Source: an uncultured Lachnospiraceae bacterium (lineage in GTDB: Bacteria > Bacillota > Clostridia > Lachnospirales > Lachnospiraceae). Taken from it: a stretch of 64,000 bases of DNA. Positions 7,988 through 16,082 of this stretch are shown here, piece by piece. A program made the translations under genes and the position numbers. The first letter of the stretch is position 1. Each line of letters opens with the position of its first letter. The notes under the pieces were generated by a model that was given only the letters and a program-made list of their open reading frames with translations, made no database searches and was not told where the DNA came from. Location of the stretch: the NCBI GenBank assembly GCA_910576535.1, contig CAJTKK010000005.1:1-64000 (forward strand), in the 5' to 3' direction.

Positions 7988-8340
7988 CGGGCAGGGGCAT
8001 GCTCTTCTTCCCCTACCCGCCGCGCGCCCCGTGCCCCGCATAGCGGTTTGTTTCCTCTGCATGGGGCTGCATTAATCGGGTAGGGCAGATTCTTCTTCCC
8101 CTGCCCGCCGCGCGCCCCGTGCCCCGCATAGCGGCTTACCTCCTCTGCATGGGGCTGCATTAATCGGGTAGGGAAGATTCTTCTTCCCCTACCCGCTGCG
8201 CGCCCCGTGCCCCGCATAGCGGCTTGTTTCCTCTGCACGGGGCTGCATAAATCGGGCAGGGGCATGCTCTTCTTCCCCTGCCCGCTGCGCGCCCCGTGCG
8301 CCGCATAGCGGCTTACCTCCTCTGCACGGGGCTGCGCATA
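7988..8340. repeat. Four tandem 88-bp units between the T-box terminator and pheS
   Basis: Units begin at 7988 (89 bp), 8077, 8165 and 8253 (88 bp each), each with CGGG then TAGGG or CAGGG. The array is much richer in G and C than its surroundings. In the mRNA sense each unit can form two hairpins: GCCCCRTGC with GCACGGGGC (inner GCCGC/GCGGC), and GGGYAGGG with CCCTRCCC. The second stem keeps pairing by a double change: C-G in the unit at 8253, T-A in the unit at 8165. Units alternate between TTGTTTCCT and TTACCTCCT, suggesting growth by dimer duplication. The period is not a multiple of three, so long frames across it are not taken as genes. Confidence 0.9.
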
Positions 8341-8631
8341 AAAAAAACCTGACATTGCATAAAGTCAATGTCAGGGACGAAACGGTTCCGCGGTACCACC
8401 CATCTTCCCGCCATAAAACGGCAGGCTCTCTTCCACTTAACGCGTGGTTACGTCCCATACTACTTATGTTGCCATGTTCCTATGGGAAGCTCCAGTGGGA
8501 ATTTCAAATTGCATCCGGGCTTAAGGAAGCTTTCAGCCGATGGCTTCCTCTCTCTGAAAGAAAATGCAATCCTCTTATAAAGCCTTCCTCCAGCTTTATC
8601 TACACCTTCACAGCCTATCTTTTTTTAACTG
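8341..8631 (-). promoter_or_regulatory. T-box leader (tRNA-Phe responsive) of pheST
   Basis: On the minus strand the leader contains the conserved T-box GGGTGGTACCGCGG (8401-8388). It is followed by a terminator: stem 8366-8375 with 8348-8357, then eight Ts. Upstream are stem I features: AGAGAGGAAGCC, GGCTGAAAGCTTCC and a specifier region GAAATTCCCACTGGAGC, in which TTC (8501-8499) would be a phenylalanine codon. Uncharged tRNA-Phe is expected to pair with the specifier and T-box and prevent termination. The exact specifier frame is inferred from the downstream genes. Its 5' end overlaps the end of the YihY gene. Confidence 0.9.
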
Positions 8632-9507
8632 ATTCTCATTGTAGTGAATCTTTTCCGTCTTGTCAAGCCTCTTTACCTTCCGGTAATAAGAAAAAAAATG
8701 ATATACCGGCTCAAAATAACGGTTCACATATGCCCCAATCATAATAATATAAATACACATATAAAGCCAAAGCATAATAATCACAATTGTGGCCAGATTC
8801 CCGTATGTACTGAAATTATTGATTTTCTCCACATAAATGGAAAATGCCCATGAAAACACGTTCCATAACACTGCCGAAAATACTGCCCCCGGAATCTGAT
8901 ATGTAAATTTCAGCTTCTTATTCGGTATATAGGCATACATCATGGCAAAGCCAATAATCATAAAAGCCAGCACAAACAACAGGCGGAAATGCAGTAGAAA
9001 ATCAAAGATTTTTTCCGTCTGCGGGATATACCTGATTATCCCGTTTACCAATGCGTTCCCGAACACCATCAACACCAGCGACAGCAAAATCACTGCAAGG
9101 AACAATATCGTATAAAAGGACGCTATCCCCCTCACCACCACATAATTCCTGTCTTCATCCACATCGTTAATCTCGTTTAACCCCCGGCTCATAGCCAACA
9201 TCCCTTTTGCCGCCGACCATAAAGTAGTCACTGCCGCCACAGAAACAACCCCTGCCGACTTGGCATAAACATCGCTGATAATGGAAACTACCAATGAGTC
9301 CACCGCATCCGGCGTCAATTCCGTTACAAATGTCATTAAGTTCGCTTCCGTCAAAGAAGTGTAAGGGATAATAGAACATAACAAAATCAGCATGGGAATC
9401 AGCGACAAAAATAAAAAAAACGTCGTACTCGCCGCAAATGCACTAATATTCTTTTTATTCATCTGCCGGCTGAAATCCCTGCCTATATAAATCAACTTTC
9501 CTATCAT
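8608..9507 (-). CDS. YihY/BrkB family membrane protein
   Basis: A 299-residue integral membrane protein with about six hydrophobic segments (FFLFLSLIPMLILLCSIIPY, then segments near 85-105, 125-155, 165-190, 205-225 and 240-260). Family marks include SAFAASTTFFLFLSLIPML near the N-terminus and IPGAVFSAVLWNVFSWAFSI and YGNLATIVIIMLWLYM near the C-terminus. Members were once annotated as ribonuclease BN, wrongly; their molecular role is not settled. The C-terminal tail is basic and cytoplasmic. The last 60 bp carry the promoter for pheST, so the two units overlap. Confidence 0.9.
   Translation of the reverse strand: MIGKLIYIGRDFSRQMNKKNISAFAASTTFFLFLSLIPMLILLCSIIPYTSLTEANLMTFVTELTPDAVDSLVVSIISDVYAKSAGVVSVAAVTTLWSAAKGMLAMSRGLNEINDVDEDRNYVVVRGIASFYTILFLAVILLSLVLMVFGNALVNGIIRYIPQTEKIFDFLLHFRLLFVLAFMIIGFAMMYAYIPNKKLKFTYQIPGAVFSAVLWNVFSWAFSIYVEKINNFSTYGNLATIVIIMLWLYMCIYIIMIGAYVNRYFEPVYHFFSYYRKVKRLDKTEKIHYNENQLKKDRL
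8638..8666 (-). promoter_or_regulatory. Promoter of the pheST T-box transcript
   Basis: A consensus TTGACA (8661-8666) and TACAAT (8638-8643) are separated by 17 nt on the minus strand, inside the 3' end of the YihY gene. Transcription should start near 8631, just before T-box stem I. Confidence 0.8.
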
Positions 9508-9599
9508 AAATCGGTCATTCCTATCCTATCTTCCGCTGCTGCACATATCATCCTATACGTGGTAAACCATACAAACAACAGCTTTTTCCCGTCTGTCCG

Positions 9600-12005
9600 C
9601 TATTCATATACATTCCTTATATCACAGGAACGGTAAAAAAATGTCAGGATCTCCCCACATGCAAACCCTCTCTGCGCCATTTGCTTTGCACCGTTTTGCG
9701 ACATACCTACACCATGCCCATAACCGCCGCCAGACAAACTATATCCTACCACAATATCGTCTTCTTTTCTAGTGGCAATCGAAAAATATCCGCTGGGAAG
9801 CAGGCTGGGGGAAGCCACTTCGCTGCCATCCTGCCGGACGACTTTGCTCACCCCATTATTTAACACATAACGGATATTATGTTCCGATATTACTTTAAAC
9901 GTATTTTGCGTACCCTCAATCAGCAGCTCATCCGCCACTCCACCCCTCCCTCTCTTGACAATGGAAATATCCTTCACTTTGCCCAGACGCTTTATCGGTT
10001 TGCTTTCAAAAGTTCCATCCCCGTTTTGTGTCAGCACCAGCTTTTCATTAGCTTCATACCGTTTCTTCATGGCAGAAAGCAGTCGGTCCCCGTCTGCCTC
10101 CTTCGACTCGTAAGTCCACCGGTACCAAGCCTCATCGCTTTCATAATCGGAGGTATGCACTTGGGAAATGAAGGAATTAAAATTTTCCTCTTTCGTTATT
10201 TCTTCCCCTGAATACTCCCCTTCTTCCTCCCCAATCCGTTTTGCTTGTAAATAAGAAGTATCTTCACTGCCTCCTGACTTCCAGACATCCGCGTCCGTCC
10301 CAAAACCGCAGGATGTGGAATAATAATAAGAACCGCACAATTCATCCCCATAATACAGCAAACTTCCTGCAGTCTCTTTCACCGCTTTGGTCGTCTGGGC
10401 ATTTTCCGCAATATTGTTATAAACCTGGTAACCCGCGCTGTCATCCACATGGGCGCCAAAACCGGCAATCCCGGAGTGCATCATGTGCCGGTAAGCATAT
10501 GTCCTGGCGCACACCGCCTGCGCTTTTAACGCCTCTAACGGATAAGAAGCCGGCATCTCGCTGGGAACTACCGAATACAAATATTCCTCCAACAAAAGTT
10601 CATTGACAATGACCAACCCGTCTTTGGTTTTTGCTATCTCCATTTTTCCCCTATACTCCGGGTTCCCTTGTGCCCTTTCTACCGACAGGAGTTTCACCCT
10701 TCCTGTCAGAGCCTCCGGCTCTATATAGATCCGTTCCCCTGTAAAAAATTCGCTATCCCCATCCAAAGACACCACATCCCCGGCCTGAAATTCCCGGCTT
10801 TCCATTTTGTCATAATTCCCATAACGCACCGTGAAAGCCGTATCTGCCGTAAACTCTGCCTTTTCATGATATGCCCCTCCATATCCGGTATTTTTAATCA
10901 CCACCCGGATACTTTCCATCGCTTCATCCCGGGTAACCAGCCCGGCGCAAACTACCCCGTTATCCAATACGAAATCAGTAAAGTCATAACCGATGCGCAA
11001 ATCCGTCCGGCCGCCTTCGTCCAGCTTCCCATAGAGTTGGTAGACAACCATCTCTTCTTCATAAGGGTACTTGCCTTTCCCTTCGATCTCAATGATCCCG
11101 TCCCCTATGCTCAAAAGCTTCCCGTTGATTTTCTCTCCTTTTATTTTTACCGACTGCAAAGCCCCGTCCGCAAAAGCCAGATCCCCAATCTGCTCTCTTT
11201 GCCCTGTCTCCGCTTTTCCATATGGGAACCGTATTTCATAGCCATGGTAAAAGACTTGTATTTCTTCCCCTTCCCCAACCTCCATAATCCATATATTTTT
11301 TAAGTCCATCCCCCTGCTTACCATGTCCCTTACCGTCAACAACGTTTCCCCTTTTTTATAAACATCAATTCCCTGATATTTATTATATTCCAAACTGTCT
11401 GAACGGTAAAAATATATTCCTTCCTCCGCTAATAGCTTCCCCTTTTCCAGTCCGTTCCCTTCCCCGTCCGTCACTTCATTGCCGCAGCCAAGCACTGTCA
11501 CATTCTCTTTTTGAATGATTTCCTCCATTCCCCAAAAAGCAAGAAGAGCATCATACATCCGGAACCAGTCCTCTTGAAGGAATCGGAATTCCTTCTGATA
11601 CTTTTTTTTATATTCCTTCCTCAATTCTTCAATCGCTGTCTTTTGCCCTTCCCTCTCATTCAAACCCTCTTCTCCTAAAGTTAATTCCCCTTCCTCTCCT
11701 GACCCATCCCGGGAAGGCATCACATCATCCAGCCATCCTGCAAACTGTCCGTAAGTAAGGCTGCTTTCCCTGTCCGTTTCCAGCATTCCCTGCCATTCGG
11801 AATATCCGCTCCCCGATCCTCCTTCTTTCCTTAATTCTTCATCAAGCGCTTCCGCCAAAATCATGGCATCCTGCAGCCTTATGTATTCCCCCTCCGGCTG
11901 TTCTATCATGTTCATGCGGATACTGACTGCAAAAATATATCCGATCAGCAGCAAACCGATAACAATCAGCGCTATTTTTCCCAAAATCCTCTCATCTTTG
12001 CTCAT
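9600..12005 (-). CDS. Membrane-anchored SpoIID/LytB-domain protein
   Basis: A long (801-residue) protein with an N-terminal membrane anchor (IALIVIGLLLIGYIFAVSI) and the rest presumably outside the cell. The C-terminal 300 residues form a SpoIID domain: LLLEEYLYSVVPSEMPASYP, LKAQAVCARTYAYRHM, YYSTSCG and GGGYGHGVGMSQNGA. SpoIID is a lytic transglycosylase acting on peptidoglycan glycans stripped of stem peptides during engulfment; here the domain has a roughly 450-residue N-terminal extension of unknown role. That extension may be a cell-wall or substrate-binding part. No spoIIIE or sigE-type neighbours are present, so a general wall role is possible. It begins downstream of the 6S RNA terminator. 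Confidence 0.85.
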   Translation of the reverse strand: MSKDERILGKIALIVIGLLLIGYIFAVSIRMNMIEQPEGEYIRLQDAMILAEALDEELRKEGGSGSGYSEWQGMLETDRESSLTYGQFAGWLDDVMPSRDGSGEEGELTLGEEGLNEREGQKTAIEELRKEYKKKYQKEFRFLQEDWFRMYDALLAFWGMEEIIQKENVTVLGCGNEVTDGEGNGLEKGKLLAEEGIYFYRSDSLEYNKYQGIDVYKKGETLLTVRDMVSRGMDLKNIWIMEVGEGEEIQVFYHGYEIRFPYGKAETGQREQIGDLAFADGALQSVKIKGEKINGKLLSIGDGIIEIEGKGKYPYEEEMVVYQLYGKLDEGGRTDLRIGYDFTDFVLDNGVVCAGLVTRDEAMESIRVVIKNTGYGGAYHEKAEFTADTAFTVRYGNYDKMESREFQAGDVVSLDGDSEFFTGERIYIEPEALTGRVKLLSVERAQGNPEYRGKMEIAKTKDGLVIVNELLLEEYLYSVVPSEMPASYPLEALKAQAVCARTYAYRHMMHSGIAGFGAHVDDSAGYQVYNNIAENAQTTKAVKETAGSLLYYGDELCGSYYYSTSCGFGTDADVWKSGGSEDTSYLQAKRIGEEEGEYSGEEITKEENFNSFISQVHTSDYESDEAWYRWTYESKEADGDRLLSAMKKRYEANEKLVLTQNGDGTFESKPIKRLGKVKDISIVKRGRGGVADELLIEGTQNTFKVISEHNIRYVLNNGVSKVVRQDGSEVASPSLLPSGYFSIATRKEDDIVVGYSLSGGGYGHGVGMSQNGAKQMAQRGFACGEILTFFYRSCDIRNVYE

Positions 12006-12099
12006 CCGCCATCCCCCATTCTATATCAGTGAAAAAACTGCTGCCGGCAAAGATGACCCGCCTAAAAATGCTGCAATTTTCCGTTCCCGTTCTCCGAAA

Positions 12100-12124
12100 A
12101 AAAGCAGCCGTTACGGCTGCTTTT
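12100..12124 (-). terminator. Terminator of the putative 6S RNA
   Basis: An 11-bp perfect stem (AAAAGCAGCCG with its complement) with a 3-nt loop. On the minus strand seven Ts follow. It is symmetrical and could also act on plus-strand transcripts. Confidence 0.8.
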
Positions 12125-12125
12125 C

Positions 12126-12332
12126 TTTTGTAGTATACTACACGATATCCCCAAAATGCCGGTTCTTGTACTTTGACTCCTAGCCCAAGCTAGGTGGGTA
12201 ACCGCAACCTTGCTTTTGCCTTCCCCTCCAATCCTCTAAGAGTGGGGGCTTGACAGCCACAAGGCGATGTAGGAATCCCGTTTAAAGTAAATGTAGGTTC
12301 AAAATAACAAGAGTTGTCGTACATTTCAGGTT
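12126..12332 (-). ncRNA. ssrS: Probable 6S RNA
   Basis: A roughly 207-nt non-coding interval has its own promoter and terminator. The minus-strand sequence runs CCTGAAATGTACGACAAC, TTTTGAACCTACATTTAC, AAACGGGATTCCTACATCG, a GC-rich apical part and a closing strand TCAAAGTACAAGAACC. The 5' CTTGTTATTTTGA can pair with TCAAAGTACAAG near the 3' end, giving the long rod with a central bubble typical of 6S RNA, which binds RNA polymerase holoenzyme with the housekeeping sigma factor. The GAACCTACATT and CGGGATTCCT blocks are the ones I associate with clostridial 6S RNA. Identity is from recognition, not a covariance search; ends are approximate. Confidence 0.7.
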
Positions 12333-12338
12333 ATTTCT

Positions 12339-12367
12339 ATTATATCCAATCGCGAAGGAAAAAACAA
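12339..12367 (-). promoter_or_regulatory. Promoter of the putative 6S RNA
   Basis: A perfect TATAAT (12339-12344) and a TTGTTT -35 (12362-12367) have 17-nt spacing on the minus strand. The predicted start near 12332 matches the 5' end of the 6S-like sequence. Confidence 0.7.
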
Positions 12368-12467
12368 CTGCAAATTTTGGTATTTTGCATAGTAAAAATT
12401 GAAAAAAACGATGGGCAGACAACCCGGACAGACAAAGTTTCCCACACCGTTCCGCTTCCCGCCGGGG

Positions 12468-13076
12468 CTAGTTTATTTCCAGCCATTCCTTCCATTCCTC
12501 TTCCGTCAGTCTCCTCCCTTTTTCAAATGTCTCTTCCGCAAGGCGGCGCAAAATGTATTTCTGTTTCTCTTTATCCGGTACTTGGCTGCGGATTTTTTCT
12601 CTTATCTCATTCATCCATAGGAGAATGTCATCAATATCATCCGGGAGGCACTTGTGGATTCTTTCTTTCAGTTCCACAGCAAAAGCGGGGGATAAGCCGC
12701 CCGTGCTAATAGCTATGCACATCTGGGAAGAGGGAACCATAGCCGGAAAAATGAAGTCGCAAATATCCTGCATATCCACAGCATTTACCGGGATATGCCT
12801 TGTACGGCAGATTCCGGCAATCCTTTCATTTTCATCCCGCCCCTCGGCAGCAACCAGAAAAAGGGGAAAGGAATCCAAATCCTTTTCTACGAAGCGTCGC
12901 TTTTCCGTTCTGACCCCATCCATTTCTTCTATTTCAGGAAGAAGCTGCGTGGAAATGACATGGAGATTGGCCCCAAACGGTTTTAGCCGCTCTATTTTTT
13001 CCAATGCATGGGCTCCTCCTCCGCAAATTAAGACCTCCCGCCCTTTTATGTCCATAAACATGGGAAAATAATTCAT
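12468..13076 (-). CDS. Precorrin-2 dehydrogenase / sirohydrochlorin ferrochelatase-type protein
   Basis: Corresponds to the N-terminal half of CysG (Met8/SirC type): NAD-dependent oxidation of precorrin-2 to sirohydrochlorin, sometimes with iron insertion, giving siroheme. The glycine-rich NAD site VLICGGGAHALEKIERL lies near residue 20. VNAVDMQDICDFIFPAM and CIAISTGGLSPAFA are typical of the family. No methyltransferase half is fused. The longest frame starts at 13088, but that ATGGAGG contains the Shine-Dalgarno itself; ATG at 13076, 5 nt after GGAGG, is the sensible start and gives 202 residues. It lies 82-95 bp downstream of an ABC importer on the same strand and close to a siroheme-type enzyme. 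Confidence 0.88.
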   Translation of the reverse strand: MNYFPMFMDIKGREVLICGGGAHALEKIERLKPFGANLHVISTQLLPEIEEMDGVRTEKRRFVEKDLDSFPLFLVAAEGRDENERIAGICRTRHIPVNAVDMQDICDFIFPAMVPSSQMCIAISTGGLSPAFAVELKERIHKCLPDDIDDILLWMNEIREKIRSQVPDKEKQKYILRRLAEETFEKGRRLTEEEWKEWLEIN

Positions 13077-13170
13077 TGTTTCCTCCATTTCCGTGTATCT
13101 TATCCTTTTTCCATCCCTTCTGCCAGAAGAGGCGGCAGTAATGCCGGCTTAAGAATTTAAAACCTGCTCT

Positions 13171-13956
13171 TTATAAAAAGGGAGGAACCCACTTTTCATC
13201 TGTTTCATAATAGTATTGCCGGCCCCGTTCTGTCTGGAACGGCTTTACCGTAATACCATAGAGCTTTCTAAAAATATCCGAGGCTATCATATCCTCCGGC
13301 GCTTTGCAGGCAATGGTTTTTCCGTCCTGCATGGCAACAATCCGGTGAGAAACTTTTAAAGCAAGCAAAATGTCGTGCAAAACAAGGATTATGGTTTTCC
13401 CGCTTCCGGACAGCTCCCTTATCATTTCTGCAAACATCAACTGCTGCCCGATATCCAGATATGTGGTCGGCTCATCCATAACGATAGCCGGCGCCTGCTG
13501 GGCAAGCGCCATCGCGATATACACTTTTTGCCGCATACCGCCTGAAAGTTCAGACAGTTGTTTTTCCGAAAGTTCCCAAATCCCCATTTGCTTCATGGCT
13601 TCTTCGGCAATCAAAAAATCCTTCTCTTTATATTTTCTCGGATAGCTTAGATAAGGAAACCTTCCATGAAGAACTAAGCGGCCGACGGAAATATCGGGAA
13701 TATTCTTTCCCTGTGGCAGATAAGCAATCTTTCTTGCGATTTCCGCTTCCTTCATTTTACCTGTGGAAACGCCATCTATGGCCACATCGCCTCCCCAAAC
13801 AGGAAGAAACCCGAGCAAAGCCCGCAAAAGCGTACTCTTGCCGCTGCCGTTGCTGCCGATTACCGTAGTAATTTCCCCTTTTGGCGCCATTAGGTTTACG
13901 CCATGCAATATTTCATTTTTACCATATCCTGCGCGGACATCTACCATTTCAATCAT
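13171..13956 (-). CDS. ABC importer ATPase, iron-siderophore/corrinoid (FecE/BtuD) type
   Basis: The cytoplasmic ATPase of a type II ABC importer, 261 residues. It has Walker A GSNGSGKST (34-42), signature LSGGMRQKV (137-145), Walker B AIVMDEPTTYLD (157-168) and the switch histidine in LVLHDILLA. The start overlaps the permease stop by 8 bp, indicating translational coupling. The substrate class (ferric siderophore, heme, cobalamin or similar) cannot be told from the ATPase. The siroheme-linked neighbours make iron or a tetrapyrrole attractive but unproven. Confidence 0.92.
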   Translation of the reverse strand: MIEMVDVRAGYGKNEILHGVNLMAPKGEITTVIGSNGSGKSTLLRALLGFLPVWGGDVAIDGVSTGKMKEAEIARKIAYLPQGKNIPDISVGRLVLHGRFPYLSYPRKYKEKDFLIAEEAMKQMGIWELSEKQLSELSGGMRQKVYIAMALAQQAPAIVMDEPTTYLDIGQQLMFAEMIRELSGSGKTIILVLHDILLALKVSHRIVAMQDGKTIACKAPEDMIASDIFRKLYGITVKPFQTERGRQYYYETDEKWVPPFL

Positions 13957-14950
13957 TCCGGCGCCCCCCTTTATAACGAATGAGCAAAAGCAGGAAAATA
14001 GGGCCTCCGATTACCGACATCAAGATACCTACCGGCAGTTCATAAGGTGCAAACACAAGCCGGGATATCAAATCGCAGAGTGTCAAAAAGCCTGCGCCTG
14101 ATACGGCGCATAAAGGCAAAAGCTTACCGCTTTCGTTCCCCGCCAGCCTGCGGACGAAATGAGGCACAATCAACCCGATAAAACCTAAAAGCCCGGCAAA
14201 GCTTACTGCCGCACCCGCTAACAAAGCAGCCAGCGCCAAAAAAAGCAGACGGTATTTCCCTACGGGCAGCCCCACGCCTTGCGCCGTCTCATCCCCAAGG
14301 GTTACTACATCCAACTCATTGCAAAGAGTAAACAGCACAGCAAATGCAAATAAAATCAAGATAACGGCAGGAATCAGGCGGGTATAGGAAACGGAAGAAA
14401 AGCCGCCCACACGGAAATCAATACTAAGCATAGCAACATCCGTATCCAATACCGTTATGGATTCGCAAATAGCATTTAAAATACTGTTCAACGCCACACC
14501 GCCTAAAATCACCGTGGTTTTGGAAGCGTTGGTGCGGAATGAAAAAAGAAAGATGGCGCACACGGTAACAAGGCTTCCGGCAAACGCCCCAAGGGAAACC
14601 CCATATCCGGACAAAACACCCAGCGCGCAGCATACGGTCACACCTAATCCCGCTCCGGCATTGACACCAATAATCCCCGGCGACGCCAGCTTATTGGACA
14701 GTACATTTTGAAGCACAGCCCCGGAAGTGGCCAAAGCTGCCCCGGCAGACAAAGCTGCAATCGTGCGGGGAAGTCTTGCATACAGCAAGATACTCCGGCT
14801 TATGCCTTCCCCTCCGCCGCAAAGAATGCGGAAAAGCTCTACAGGCATAATGCTGATATTCCCAAGGCAAAGGCTGAAACCAGCCGCCAGAAAGCAGACG
14901 GACGCCGCTCCGCCAAAAAGCAGCCTCCAGTTTTTTTCCTTACTGCGCAT
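13949..14950 (-). CDS. FecCD/BtuC-type ABC importer permease
   Basis: A membrane permease of the iron-siderophore/vitamin B12 family with about nine to ten hydrophobic segments. Family blocks include RLPRTIAALSAGAALATSGA, GVNAGAGLGV, GLIVPHFVRRL (the ATPase-coupling region) and ELPVGILMSVIGGPIFLLLL. An open frame extends to 14995. However, GGAGGAGC precedes ATG 14950 (MRSKEKNWR), which overlaps the binding-protein stop by 11 bp and gives 333 residues, the usual size. I therefore prefer 14950. Confidence 0.92.
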   Translation of the reverse strand: MRSKEKNWRLLFGGAASVCFLAAGFSLCLGNISIMPVELFRILCGGGEGISRSILLYARLPRTIAALSAGAALATSGAVLQNVLSNKLASPGIIGVNAGAGLGVTVCCALGVLSGYGVSLGAFAGSLVTVCAIFLFSFRTNASKTTVILGGVALNSILNAICESITVLDTDVAMLSIDFRVGGFSSVSYTRLIPAVILILFAFAVLFTLCNELDVVTLGDETAQGVGLPVGKYRLLFLALAALLAGAAVSFAGLLGFIGLIVPHFVRRLAGNESGKLLPLCAVSGAGFLTLCDLISRLVFAPYELPVGILMSVIGGPIFLLLLIRYKGGRRND

Positions 14951-15875
14951 ATAAAAGCTCCTCCAATGTTTCATAAGCTTCCGCCCAACGCGCATTTGGT
15001 TTCAGGTTATACAGATGTTTGTCCAGCAAATGTATCTGCCCGTTTTTTACCGCATCCAATTCCTTCCATAAGGGATTTTCCCGGAACATATTTTCAATAT
15101 TCTCCTTTGTTCCCTCCGTATCGTCACCGGACTGGACAATAAAAATCTTATCCGGGTTCTGTAGCATAATGCTTTCTGCACTTAAATTTTCCAAAAGGCT
15201 CTCATCCCCGTCGGCAATGTTGATACAGCCAAAGCTTTCCAACATTTCACCAAGTACATTGCCATTGCTGTTTTTAGCCCGTATGCTTGTGGCGGAAGCC
15301 CGCATTACTAAAACAGTCTGGGACTCCTTCCCTTCATTCCGCTTAAGGATATCATGAATCCGGCTCTCTATGTCCGCCCCATATTGCTCATAAAGTTCCG
15401 GCCGGCCGGTAATCTCTGTACAAATCTTCAATACCCGCAGGTAGTCTTCAAAGCAGGCAACGTCAAAATAAGCCACGGTTATCCCTGCTCCTTCCAACGC
15501 CTGCTGCCATTCCAGATGCTGGGGGGTATTGGTGCTGGCAATTACAAAATCAGGGGAAGCCCCAAGCAGCAATTCCAGGTTCAGCCTTTTCGTTTCGCCC
15601 AAATTCACCGTGTCCTCCGCCAGCGGCAAGTCAAAATCCTCAAAAGCGTCATCCGGCGCCGCGCAGACATCGCCTCCTGCAAGCGTCCACATATCCGCAT
15701 AGCTTCCAAGCAAAGCAGCCACCCGTTCATAAGAATCCACAGTAACTTCCCTGCCCAAATCATCGGTAAAAGTATATGTTTTGCCGCTGTTCCCACCGCT
15801 GTCCGCACTTCCGCAAGCCACGGAAAAACATATGATAATTGATATGAGCCAAAATAACCGAACCAATCTTTTCAT
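14940..15875 (-). CDS. ABC importer substrate-binding lipoprotein (FecB/BtuF type)
   Basis: An extracellular substrate-binding lipoprotein. From the ATG at 15875 it has a basic start MKRLVRL, a hydrophobic core and the lipobox FSVAC, after which the mature protein would be lipidated at Cys. The fold markers of the periplasmic binding protein family are present: FTDDLGREVTVDSYERVAAL, LLLGASPDFVIAS and PNARWAEAYETLEELL at the end. GGGAG 7 nt upstream supports 15875 over the longer frame start at 15908. It is the first gene of the importer operon, followed by permease, ATPase and the precorrin-2 dehydrogenase. Confidence 0.92.
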   Translation of the reverse strand: MKRLVRLFWLISIIICFSVACGSADSGGNSGKTYTFTDDLGREVTVDSYERVAALLGSYADMWTLAGGDVCAAPDDAFEDFDLPLAEDTVNLGETKRLNLELLLGASPDFVIASTNTPQHLEWQQALEGAGITVAYFDVACFEDYLRVLKICTEITGRPELYEQYGADIESRIHDILKRNEGKESQTVLVMRASATSIRAKNSNGNVLGEMLESFGCINIADGDESLLENLSAESIMLQNPDKIFIVQSGDDTEGTKENIENMFRENPLWKELDAVKNGQIHLLDKHLYNLKPNARWAEAYETLEELLYAQ

Positions 15876-16082
15876 CCTTATACTCCCTGCCCGCTTAAGC
15901 GGGTCCACGATACAACCTGAATCTCCATATTATCGTAAAACAACAAGATAAAAACCGTTTTTTCATCTGTAAATTACACTTACACTTCCAAACATCCGCC
16001 CAGGGAGAAACATCCGCTTCCCTCTGGGCTTATGCTAACAAATGATAAAAATAAGATCAAACTGCCGCCGGCCGAACCTGCA

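Noticed and set aside
7988..8340. CRISPR array
   Set aside because: Units are contiguous with no variable spacers and no cas genes.
7975..8458. Minus-strand frames of 126 and 89 codons across the tandem array
   Set aside because: The 88-bp period shifts the frame each unit, and the translation is low-complexity Arg/Gly/Ala. The region is better explained as repeat RNA or DNA.
10668..11303. 211-codon plus-strand frame
   Set aside because: Antisense shadow of the SpoIID gene.
12170..12330. tRNA-like GGTTCAAAAT segment
   Set aside because: No cloverleaf could be drawn; the stretch fits a 6S-like RNA better.
16000..16082. Terminator after the sulfur fusion gene
   Set aside because: An imperfect GCCCAG/CTGGGC stem is present near 16000-16031 but no T-tract follows in the minus direction.
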